Source of the DNA: an uncultured Moraxella sp.
GTDB taxonomy: Bacteria; Pseudomonadota; Gammaproteobacteria; Pseudomonadales; Moraxellaceae
Assembly (NCBI GenBank): GCA_937889485.1
Contig: CALAPG010000044.1
Span: forward strand, 1 to 7,866
Reading direction: 5' to 3'
DNA: 7,866 bases
The notes beneath the pieces were generated by a model. That model had not been told where the DNA came from and made no database searches. It saw nothing but the letters and a program-made list of their open reading frames with translations. Of the stretch, positions 1-4,957 are shown piece by piece. Position 1 is the first letter of the stretch; every line of letters begins with the position of its first letter. A program made the position numbers and the translations under genes.

Positions 1-171
1 GCAAAGATGGAGGATGCTATTAAAAAAATTGACGGCGTAAATGATGCAACAGTAAGCTTTATGATGCAGAAACTGACTTTGGATGCAGATGATGACCGTT
101 TTGATGAGATCCTGAAAGAAGCAGCAGAGATCTGTAAGAAAGTAGAGCCGGATTGCAAGATCGTTATGTGA
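1..171 (+). CDS. C-terminal part of a heavy-metal-associated (HMA) domain protein, 5' end outside the window
   Basis: The open frame runs from base 1 to a TGA at 169-171 and gives 56 residues starting AKMEDAIKKIDGV and ending CKIVM. The pattern 'AxKMEDAIKKIDGV..A.VSF..QKLTLDAD' is the part of an HMA (CopZ/MerP-like) fold that follows the metal-binding CxxC loop. That loop would lie just upstream of the window, so the metal ligands cannot be seen. Small HMA proteins of this kind sit directly upstream of Cd/Zn/Cu P-type ATPases in many Firmicutes, and such an ATPase start follows after 22 bases. Codon choice (GCA, GAA, AAA, AGA) and the strong downstream ribosome site look Firmicute, unlike everything after about 270. 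The family call is fairly safe; metal specificity is unknown. Confidence 0.7.
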   Translation, partial: AKMEDAIKKIDGVNDATVSFMMQKLTLDADDDRFDEILKEAAEICKKVEPDCKIVM

Positions 172-193
172 TCTGCGGTATAAGGAGATAGCC

Positions 194-283
194 ATGACAA
201 AGAAACAGAAAAACATGCTCACACGTATTCTGGTGACTGCAGTGCTGTATGCAGCGCTGGTGGCAGCAGCACCTACCCAATGA
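194..283 (+). pseudogene. N-terminal stub of a heavy-metal-transporting P-type ATPase, cut off at a sequence junction
   Basis: An ATG at 194 is preceded by a perfect AAGGAG at 182-187 with a 6-base spacer. It opens a frame beginning MTKKQKNMLTRILVT, then a hydrophobic run (AVLYAALVAA), and stops at TGA 281-283 after 29 residues. A basic MxKKQKxML.RIL start leading into a first membrane helix is typical of Firmicute CadA/ZntA-like P1B ATPases, and the upstream HMA gene supports this. Such ATPases exceed 600 residues, so only the first few percent is present. The last few codons (about 265-283) probably belong to the joined dacB sequence read in the wrong frame. Either this is a chimeric assembly or a real truncation. 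Confidence 0.6.
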
Positions 284-656
284 TACTGCGCCCGTCATGA
301 GCCGCGCCTCAGGGCTATGCCGTGATTGCCAAATCACCCCAAGCAGTATGCTTGCGCTACTGACGTTGGCGTACCAGTCGCCCAATTTTGCGGTATTTCG
401 TGAATCAATGGGGGTGGCAGGCGAGTCGGGCACTATCAAAGCCCTAAAATGGCGCCAGCCCAATAACCCTGCTATTGGGCATGCGTGGATAAAAACAGGC
501 ACCCTTGACAATGTCACCGCCATGGCAGGCTATGTACAAGGTCAATCGGGAAAATGGTACGCGGTGGTTGGTTTGATTAATGCCGACAATGCCAAAAATA
601 ACGACAAAGCCAAAGCCGTACTAGACGAAATGCTGGCTTGGACAGCCACAAAATAG
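249..656 (+). CDS. dacB: D-alanyl-D-alanine carboxypeptidase/endopeptidase PBP4, C-terminal fragment
   Basis: The frame yields 135 residues resembling the last third of S13-family (PBP4) penicillin-binding proteins, which trim or cleave peptidoglycan peptides in the periplasm. Visible landmarks are SGLCR at residues 21-25 (family SGLSR), GVAGESGTIKALKW at 55-68 (family VAGxDGTL), and the third catalytic motif KTG at 82-84 within IKTGTLDNVTAMAGYV. The catalytic SxxK and the SxN motif lie further N-terminal and are absent. The full protein is usually 450-500 residues, so roughly 350 are missing. The ATG at 249 lies in the junction and is not a real start; a TGA at 234-236 closes the frame just upstream. 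The TAG stop at 654-656 looks authentic. The identification is confident; the 5' truncation is due to the junction. Confidence 0.85.
   Translation: MQRWWQQHLPNDTAPVMSRASGLCRDCQITPSSMLALLTLAYQSPNFAVFRESMGVAGESGTIKALKWRQPNNPAIGHAWIKTGTLDNVTAMAGYVQGQSGKWYAVVGLINADNAKNNDKAKAVLDEMLAWTATK
251..270. other. Probable junction between Firmicute-like and Moraxellaceae-like DNA
   Basis: To the left, coding style and gene order are Firmicute (HMA protein, strong Shine-Dalgarno, P-type ATPase start). To the right, a PBP4 C-terminus is in frame from about base 249 onward. The stretch GCAGCGCTGGTGGCAGCAG is low in complexity and reads sensibly in both frames (AALVAA for the ATPase, QRWWQQ for PBP4), so it could be a false-overlap or microhomology seed. 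The exact breakpoint cannot be placed from sequence alone. Confidence 0.6.
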
Positions 657-687
657 AACCCGTATTCCTAACGCCTTTGCCTTGAAA

Positions 688-708
688 AGCAAGATTTTGC
701 TATTTTTT
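688..708 (+). terminator. Weak intrinsic terminator after dacB
   Basis: AGCAA (688-692) pairs with TTGCT (697-701) around a GATT loop, followed after one A by six T (703-708). The stem is short and AT-rich, though A runs before it can extend pairing past an A-A mismatch. It sits 32 bases after the dacB stop, between convergent genes. Confidence 0.4.
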
Positions 709-744
709 CATATAAAAGCCAACACAGATGTTATAAATCGCTGG

Positions 745-1386
745 TCAAGGTGGGGCAGGGTGTGTGATGGCTGTAAGGGGTACTTGTTTATCTTGTAGGT
801 TAAAATACCAATCAATATTACGGTCAAAACCGACTGCTAGCAGGGTTGCGGTAATGCGTCCTGTTAGCCCCCAAACAGTTTCCCCATCAATAATAAAACT
901 GGGCGAAATCAATTGTTGTGCGTGCATGTCGTACACATAATCAACCGTGGGTTGGGTAATCAAAGTCCCCAGATCTGCCCAAAATAACCGCGCAATTTCT
1001 CCTGTTTCAGGTACCAACGTCACATCAGGTGGAATAATGCCCACAATGGGCTTTACGGGGCGTCCGCTTTTGGCATAATGCAGCGGCAACTCCCCAATCA
1101 CCTTGACCAAATTCGGCGCAATACCTGTTTCCTCAAATGTTTCACGCAACGCAGTCGCGCAGTTATCGCAATCATAACTTTCACGCCGTCCCCCTGCAAA
1201 CGACACTTCTCCAGCATGCTGACGCAGTTGCGCGGCGCGTAAGCTATACAGAATTTTTGGCTGCGCCTCGTCAGTAATTGCCACCAACACCGCATAAGGC
1301 TGCAGCGTTGGGTCATGCGGTAGCTGCGCGATACGTTGTGCCAACTGGGTTAACAAAGGGCTATGAAAGGATAAAATTGGCTGCAT
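745..1386 (-). CDS. Nudix hydrolase, probable coenzyme A pyrophosphatase (NudL/NUDT7-type)
   Basis: A 213-residue cytoplasmic protein. Residues 49-66 (LRAAQLRQHAGEVSFAGG) match the CoA-pyrophosphatase signature that precedes the Nudix box in this subfamily (family form LRxHxGxVxFPGG; here FAGG replaces FPGG). The Nudix box spans about 65-89 and ends in RETFEETGI, with metal-binding E85 and E86. Its spacing has one more residue than the textbook box, as in NUDT7-type CoA pyrophosphatases. VKPIVGIIPP at 111-120 is also typical. Known family members cleave CoA or its derivatives to 3',5'-ADP and phosphopantetheine. The ATG at 1384-1386 is used because the N-terminus has a sensible length, although no clear Shine-Dalgarno is visible. 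It diverges from the second Nudix gene across 105 bases. Substrate is inferred from the family only. Confidence 0.85.
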   Translation of the reverse strand: MQPILSFHSPLLTQLAQRIAQLPHDPTLQPYAVLVAITDEAQPKILYSLRAAQLRQHAGEVSFAGGRRESYDCDNCATALRETFEETGIAPNLVKVIGELPLHYAKSGRPVKPIVGIIPPDVTLVPETGEIARLFWADLGTLITQPTVDYVYDMHAQQLISPSFIIDGETVWGLTGRITATLLAVGFDRNIDWYFNLQDKQVPLTAITHPAPP

Positions 1387-1423
1387 ATTTTTGGGAATAA
1401 ACGCACTTTTCTTTTACAAAAAA

Positions 1424-1452
1424 ACTAAAATCAATGCTAACATATTGGTCAA
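1424..1452 (-). promoter_or_regulatory. Candidate sigma70 promoter for the CoA-pyrophosphatase gene
   Basis: On the minus strand TTGACC (1447-1452) is followed after exactly 17 bases by TTTAGT (1424-1429), matching 5/6 and 4/6 consensus positions. It lies about 40 bases upstream of the start codon at 1386. Confidence 0.4.
1435..1443 (+). promoter_or_regulatory. Candidate extended -10 promoter for the zinc-ribbon Nudix gene
   Basis: TGCTAACAT fits the extended -10 form TGnTAnnnT. A TTTACA -35-like hexamer lies at 1413-1418, with a long 19-base spacer. Transcription would start near 1450, giving a leader of about 40 bases. It overlaps the opposing promoter at 1424-1452. Confidence 0.4.
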
Positions 1453-1491
1453 CCATTACAACCAAAAACGCAAAAATAATTAGGAAATCCC

Positions 1492-2052
1492 ATGCCATAT
1501 TGCCTACAATGCGGTCACCAAGCCGAGCAAAAAATACCCCAAGGTGATAGCCGCCCACGTCTTGTTTGCCCTGCTTGTGGCTATATCCACTACGAAAATC
1601 CCAAAGTCATTAATGGCTGTGTGTTGGTACATGAAAATAAAGTGCTTCTCTGCCGCCGCGCTATTGAACCGCGTCACGGTTATTGGACATTGCCCGCTGG
1701 GTTTATGGAGCTGGGTGAAACCATGAAAGACGGTGGCAACCGTGAATGTTTTGAAGAAGCCGAAGCCATGGGTAGCGCACTTGAGTTGTATTGCCTATAT
1801 GACATTCCAGACATCGGACAAATCCATGTGATGTTTATTGGTGCACTGCAAGATGGCAAGTTTGGGGTGGGGGAAGAAAGCCTTGAATGCGCGTTATTTG
1901 CCGAAGAAGAGATTCCTTGGCAAGACTTGGCATTTGCCAATGTCAAAGAAACCCTAAACCATTATTTTGCTGACCGCAAAGCAGGGGCAACTTTGGGCAA
2001 TTTTCCCCTACATCAGCAAGTGATTGTTCGAGACGTGCATCTAAGCGACTAA
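1492..2052 (+). CDS. Nudix hydrolase with N-terminal zinc ribbon
   Basis: A 186-residue cytoplasmic protein. The N-terminus carries a four-cysteine zinc ribbon (C4, C7, C26, C29) and the segment CGYIHYENPK, typical of the Nudix_N_2 (PF14803) extension. The Nudix box is at 70-92: G70, E76, R84-E85 and E88-E89 are all present, so metal and pyrophosphate chemistry should be intact. The usual Gly near the box end is Glu91. Relatives with this architecture, such as plant NUDX23, hydrolyse FAD or ADP-ribose; the substrate here is inferred and not shown. The start ATG has AGGA at 1482-1485, six bases upstream. It diverges from the other Nudix gene and converges on the feo operon. It is not NudC, which is longer and has an extra N-terminal domain. 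Confidence 0.87.
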   Translation: MPYCLQCGHQAEQKIPQGDSRPRLVCPACGYIHYENPKVINGCVLVHENKVLLCRRAIEPRHGYWTLPAGFMELGETMKDGGNRECFEEAEAMGSALELYCLYDIPDIGQIHVMFIGALQDGKFGVGEESLECALFAEEEIPWQDLAFANVKETLNHYFADRKAGATLGNFPLHQQVIVRDVHLSD

Positions 2053-2097
2053 GCAAGGTAAATAGCTAAACCAAGTAAACCGCTAAGCCAAAAACCG
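2041..2097 (+). repeat. Imperfect 17-base tandem repeat after the Nudix stop codon
   Basis: Copies CTAAGCAAGGTAAATAG (2049-2065), CTAAACCAAGTAAACCG (2066-2082) and CTAAGCCAAAAACCG (2083-2097) align with period 17, and a partial CTAAGCGA unit precedes them at 2041-2048. The repeat covers the last codons, the stop codon and the whole gap to the convergent small gene. No terminator hairpin is visible here. Confidence 0.55.
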
Positions 2098-2098
2098 C

Positions 2099-2233
2099 TC
2101 AATTGCCACATTTGTCACAGCCGCCACAGCGTCCGTTTTTGGTAGTTAGTTTTTTTTTGGCTTTCACCAAAATATAAGCTAATGCGGCGGCAACCATCAA
2201 AATGACAATCAAGGTTTGCAGGTGCGCGTTCAT
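2099..2233 (-). CDS. FeoB-associated Cys-rich membrane protein, 44 residues
   Basis: Reading the minus strand from ATG 2233-2231 to TGA 2101-2099 gives a 44-residue protein that length cut-offs readily miss. It starts MNAHLQTLIVILMVAAALAY, a single membrane helix at roughly residues 6-23. A lysine-rich stretch (KAKKKLTTK) follows, then a cysteine tail C36-GG-C39-DK-C42-GN. This matches the FeoB-associated Cys-rich membrane protein family (PF12669): one helix plus a cytosolic Cys cluster, encoded next to feoB. An excellent AAGGAG lies at 2239-2244, five bases upstream, and overlaps the feoB TAA (2243-2245), so translation is probably coupled to feoB. It ends the feoA-feoB operon where enterobacteria carry feoC. 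A role in metal binding or Fe2+ sensing or delivery is inferred. Confidence 0.85.
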   Translation of the reverse strand: MNAHLQTLIVILMVAAALAYILVKAKKKLTTKNGRCGGCDKCGN

Positions 2234-2242
2234 CCTCACTCC

Positions 2243-4132
2243 TTAATTAACCAGCATATCTGTTACGCGGTAAGTAATAAAAGCAGCGACATATGCCAGC
2301 AAAAATAAAAACCCCACAATCATGGCGGTATAACGTCCCGAATGGCTTTCTCGCTTGATGGTGGCGATGGTTGCCATACACATAGGCGCATAAATATACC
2401 ATGCCAAAAAGGCAAACGCTGTTGGCAGCCCCCACTGTTGATGGATTAATTTGGTTAAGCCTGCCGACACTGCCTCCTCGTTACCGCCCACGGCATACAC
2501 CGTACCCATAGCAGCAACCACCACCTCACGCGCCGCCATCCCAGGAATCATGGCAATACAAGTCTGCCAATCAAAGCCAATGGGCGCAAAAATTGGATGA
2601 ATCAAATGCCCAAGCTGTCCTGCAAGACTATAATCAATGGCAGGGGCAGCCGCATTTTCAGGTGCTTTTGGAAAAGTCACCAACACCCATAACAGCACCG
2701 ACAACGCAAAAATGACCGTACCCGCTCTCAGCAAAAATGCCTTGACCTTATCCCACAAACTAATCGCAATGTGGCGCACATTGGGCAGCCGATAAGTGGG
2801 CAATTCCATCATCAGCGCGGTCAAACTTTGCTGCCCACGCAGTTTGGCAAGGTGTTTAAAACCCAGTGCCACCAACGCCGCCGATACAATACCCGCCAAA
2901 TATAACCCAAACAACGTCAGACCTTGTAAGTTAAACCAGCCCAATACCTTGGTATCAGGAATCACCGCCGCAATAATTAGCGCATAAATAGGCAGGCGCG
3001 CCGAACAAGTCAGCATAGGCGCCAATGCCATCGTTACCAAGCGCTCACGGGCATTAGGAATCGTACGCGTTGCCATCACCGCAGGCACCGCACACGCAAA
3101 ACTGGATAATAAAGGAATAAATGCTCGACCTGATAGGCCTGTTTTTGCCAATAAACTATCTAACAAAAACGCCGCGCGCGGCAAATAACCCGAATCCTCA
3201 AGCACCAAAATAAATAAAAACAAAATAGTAATTTGGGGCACAAACACAATCACACTACCCACACCCGCGAGGACGCCATCTACCAGCAGGCTTTGCAATA
3301 AACCTTCGCCAAGCCATTGTGTCACCCAAGTGCCCAACGCTGCCACACCAGCTTCTAGCCCATCCATCATTGGCGCTGCCCACGCATAAACCGCCTGAAA
3401 CATCACAAACAGCACCCATAGCAAAATAAGCACCCCCCACACAGGATGCAATAACACCCCATCCACACGTTCATGCCATGCAGGCAGCTCGCCTTTTTCG
3501 GTTACCGCCGTGGCAATGATCGCATCGGCTTGCGCATAAAGTTGTGAGGCCTCTAATTGGTCAATAGTTTGGGCAATGGCATTGCTGTGGTCATTATCTG
3601 TAAAACGCACAGACGGACGCTGCTGCTGGCGTTCTACAAACTCATGCAGCAACTGGTGAAGTTTGGCAGCGCCTTGGCGTTTGATAGCAACCGTCTTGAC
3701 AACAGGCACGCCAAGCGCTTGCGACAAAGCCACCTCATCAATGATAACCCCGCGTGCCGCCGCCACGTCTGACAAATTAAGCGCCACCATCATGGGTAGC
3801 CCCAGATACTGTAGCTCAAGCAGCATACGCAGGCTTAGACGCAGGTTTGTGGCATCAGCAACCACGATGATACCATCGAGTGGTTTTTCCCCTTTTTGCT
3901 GACCCAATAACACCTCACGGGTCACTTGCTCATCGGGGCTGGTAGTGCGCAGGCTATAAGAACCAGGTAAATCCAAAATAGTGACATCAGCATTGCCAAG
4001 CCATGTGGCAAATTTTTTGTCAACCGTTACCCCAGAATAATTGGCAACTTTTGCTTTTGCGCCTGTTAACGCGTTAAAAGTAGCCGTTTTACCACAGTTT
4101 GGTGCACCCACCAATGCCAAAGTAATCGCCAT
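2243..4132 (-). CDS. feoB: Ferrous iron transporter FeoB
   Basis: A 629-residue inner-membrane Fe2+ permease with an N-terminal GTPase. G1 is GAPNCGKT at 9-16, the switch GVTV at 34-37, G3 DLPG at 54-57 and G4 NLSD at 119-122. A helical linker follows to about 225. The membrane part begins near 231 and carries family landmarks: FVPQITILF (297-305), LEDSGYLPRA (311-320), the first gate motif with C347 (FACAVPAVMATR, 345-356), LTCSARLPIY with C376 (374-383), AAREVVVA (533-540) and YAPMCMATIATIKRE (581-595). E. coli FeoB is about 770 residues, so this is a short variant, as in other Moraxellaceae. The gate reads SFACAVP rather than GFGCNVP. TCCTT on the plus strand at 4138-4142 is an AAGGA ribosome site five bases before the ATG. 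It lies 119 bases after feoA and 9 before the Cys-rich gene. Confidence 0.96.
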   Translation of the reverse strand: MAITLALVGAPNCGKTATFNALTGAKAKVANYSGVTVDKKFATWLGNADVTILDLPGSYSLRTTSPDEQVTREVLLGQQKGEKPLDGIIVVADATNLRLSLRMLLELQYLGLPMMVALNLSDVAAARGVIIDEVALSQALGVPVVKTVAIKRQGAAKLHQLLHEFVERQQQRPSVRFTDNDHSNAIAQTIDQLEASQLYAQADAIIATAVTEKGELPAWHERVDGVLLHPVWGVLILLWVLFVMFQAVYAWAAPMMDGLEAGVAALGTWVTQWLGEGLLQSLLVDGVLAGVGSVIVFVPQITILFLFILVLEDSGYLPRAAFLLDSLLAKTGLSGRAFIPLLSSFACAVPAVMATRTIPNARERLVTMALAPMLTCSARLPIYALIIAAVIPDTKVLGWFNLQGLTLFGLYLAGIVSAALVALGFKHLAKLRGQQSLTALMMELPTYRLPNVRHIAISLWDKVKAFLLRAGTVIFALSVLLWVLVTFPKAPENAAAPAIDYSLAGQLGHLIHPIFAPIGFDWQTCIAMIPGMAAREVVVAAMGTVYAVGGNEEAVSAGLTKLIHQQWGLPTAFAFLAWYIYAPMCMATIATIKRESHSGRYTAMIVGFLFLLAYVAAFITYRVTDMLVN

Positions 4133-4179
4133 GCTCGTCCTTAAATTACCGCAAAAAGGAATGACTCAACGTCAAAACT

Positions 4180-4208
4180 AAAAAGCGTAGCTTATGAATG
4201 AGCTACGC
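4180..4208 (-). terminator. Intrinsic terminator/attenuator between feoA and feoB
   Basis: On the minus strand GCGTAGCT (plus 4201-4208) pairs perfectly with AGCTACGC (plus 4185-4192) around an 8-base loop, directly followed by TTTTT (plus 4180-4184). It points in the direction of feo transcription and lies between feoA (stop at 4252) and feoB (start at 4132). It would stop some or all feoA transcripts before feoB, or stabilise a feoA-only mRNA. No strong separate feoB promoter is visible downstream of it. Confidence 0.75.
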
Positions 4209-4251
4209 CATTGATATCAGGTATTTAATGCCGCCATTACCAAAAAACTGG

Positions 4252-4572
4252 CTAGACCAATTGGCATTTAATCTTAGCCAACTCATCGCGGCGTAAACTA
4301 AACTGAGCGCCGCCAGCGAGTTGAACGGCAAAAGGCGGGCGTCCAAACAACCCTTTTGCCACAATCTTAATGGCAGTATTGGGTAAGAAGCCCAAATCAT
4401 GCAACCGACGGCTTACGAGCCCATCTTGTAGCCCAAAAGCTGGGTTGTCAATAATGGCTGTCACATATGCCAGCTGCTGCTTGGGCAAGCTAAGTAGCGA
4501 CTGTGTTGGACGTGTTGGCGTATGCGTTGCATCGTTATGGGTCATCTCAGTAGGAAAAGTCAATACTGTCAT
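4252..4572 (-). CDS. feoA: Ferrous iron transport protein FeoA
   Basis: A 106-residue small cytoplasmic protein with an SH3-like beta-barrel fold that acts with FeoB in Fe2+ uptake. The FeoA core runs from about residue 35 to the end: a disordered-looking Thr/Pro-rich lead (THTPTRPTQ), then DGLVSRRLHDLGFLPNTAIKIVAKG and GRPPFAVQLAGGAQFSLRRDEL. The 'RRLxDLGFxPGxxIxVV' pattern and the closing 'GxxxxLRxxEA' strand are family hallmarks, here FLPNTAIKIVAKG and AQFSLRRDELAKI. It is longer than the usual 75-80 residues because of about 28 extra N-terminal residues. An internal ATG at 4545 would remove nine of them; neither ATG has a good ribosome site, so the start is uncertain. It is the first gene of the feo operon. 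Confidence 0.9.
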   Translation of the reverse strand: MTVLTFPTEMTHNDATHTPTRPTQSLLSLPKQQLAYVTAIIDNPAFGLQDGLVSRRLHDLGFLPNTAIKIVAKGLFGRPPFAVQLAGGAQFSLRRDELAKIKCQLV

Positions 4573-4580
4573 AGGGATGC

Positions 4581-4599
4581 CTATATCATTATCATTAAT
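4581..4599 (-). promoter_or_regulatory. Weak Fur-box-like site just upstream of feoA
   Basis: The minus strand reads ATTAATGATAATGATATAG, with tandem ATGATA units and 12 of 19 matches to the E. coli Fur consensus GATAATGATAATCATTATC. It ends eight bases before the feoA start codon and lies downstream of the better promoter/Fur site. It may be a secondary Fur site or chance in AT-rich DNA. Confidence 0.35.
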
Positions 4600-4682
4600 T
4601 AGGTTATGAATTAATTTGATAAAAGTAAAATTTGGGGGTGTGTCAGCGCTGCACTAAGTACAAATGAGATACATTATCTTTT

Positions 4683-4701
4683 AACAATGGTTATTATTAT
4701 C
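4683..4701 (-). promoter_or_regulatory. fur box: Fur box over the feoA promoter
   Basis: The minus strand reads GATAATAATAACCATTGTT, with 15 of 19 matches to GATAATGATAATCATTATC. It covers the -10 hexamer and likely start site of the candidate feoA promoter, the usual place for iron-dependent repression by Fur-Fe2+. Fur control of feo operons is well established; control here is inferred from this match. Confidence 0.6.
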
Positions 4702-4721
4702 CTATCAATTTAAAAAATCAA
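4693..4721 (-). promoter_or_regulatory. Candidate sigma70 promoter of the feo operon
   Basis: On the minus strand TTGATT (plus 4716-4721) and AATAAT (plus 4693-4698) are separated by 17 bases, matching 4/6 and 5/6 consensus. The start would be near 4686, giving an untranslated leader of about 110 bases before feoA. Confidence 0.5.
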
Positions 4722-4729
4722 GGGATGTT

Positions 4730-4825
4730 TGACATTTTTTCATCAAAAAGGTGTACGAGTATGGCGTTACATACCTCAAATAGCAAATAATGGATAAAAC
4801 GCTTACAAAATCTCAAAAAATGTCA
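4730..4825. repeat. 11-base inverted repeat in the feoA/patatin intergenic region
   Basis: TGACATTTTTT at 4730-4740 is repeated as its exact reverse complement AAAAAATGTCA at 4815-4825, with 74 bases between. The arms lie in the 385-base divergent gap (4573-4957), which otherwise holds the feo promoter/Fur sites and the patatin promoter and no gene. They could be paired operator half-sites, but the A/T runs make chance plausible. Confidence 0.35.
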
Positions 4826-4855
4826 CGTTTATTTCATTTTGTCTTTTCAAAAACT

Positions 4856-4864
4856 TGCTACAAT
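4856..4864 (+). promoter_or_regulatory. Candidate extended -10 promoter for the patatin-like gene
   Basis: TGCTACAAT fits the extended -10 form (TGn followed by TACAAT, 5/6 to TATAAT). No good -35 is seen. Transcription from about 4871 would give an 87-base leader to the ATG at 4958 and would leave the upstream TTG at 4892 with only about 20 bases of leader. Confidence 0.4.
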
Positions 4865-4957
4865 ACAAAATCAGACTTGCTTTAAATCAGTTTGGTTTGC
4901 CAAATCTTAGCCATTGCCCAATGGCTGTTAACCCCCTTTGTTACTACTGAGAATGCC

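Noticed and set aside
164..523. 119-residue minus-strand open frame
   Set aside because: It crosses the junction and is antisense to the well-supported PBP4 fragment; no family resemblance and no ribosome site.
1361..1558. Minus-strand 65-residue hydrophobic frame
   Set aside because: It overlaps the starts of both Nudix genes and their shared promoter region; its hydrophobic look comes from reading the A-rich spacer in reverse.
1680..1946. Minus-strand 88-residue frame
   Set aside because: Shadow of the zinc-ribbon Nudix gene, opposite the intact Nudix box; no recognisable domain.
4729..4734. Perfect TTGACA as a -35 for the patatin-like gene
   Set aside because: No acceptable -10 lies 16-18 bases downstream; the extended -10 at 4856-4864 is a better candidate.
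4892..4957. TTG start for the patatin-like protein
   Set aside because: No ribosome site and very close to the likely transcript start; the ATG at 4958 is more plausible, though not proven.
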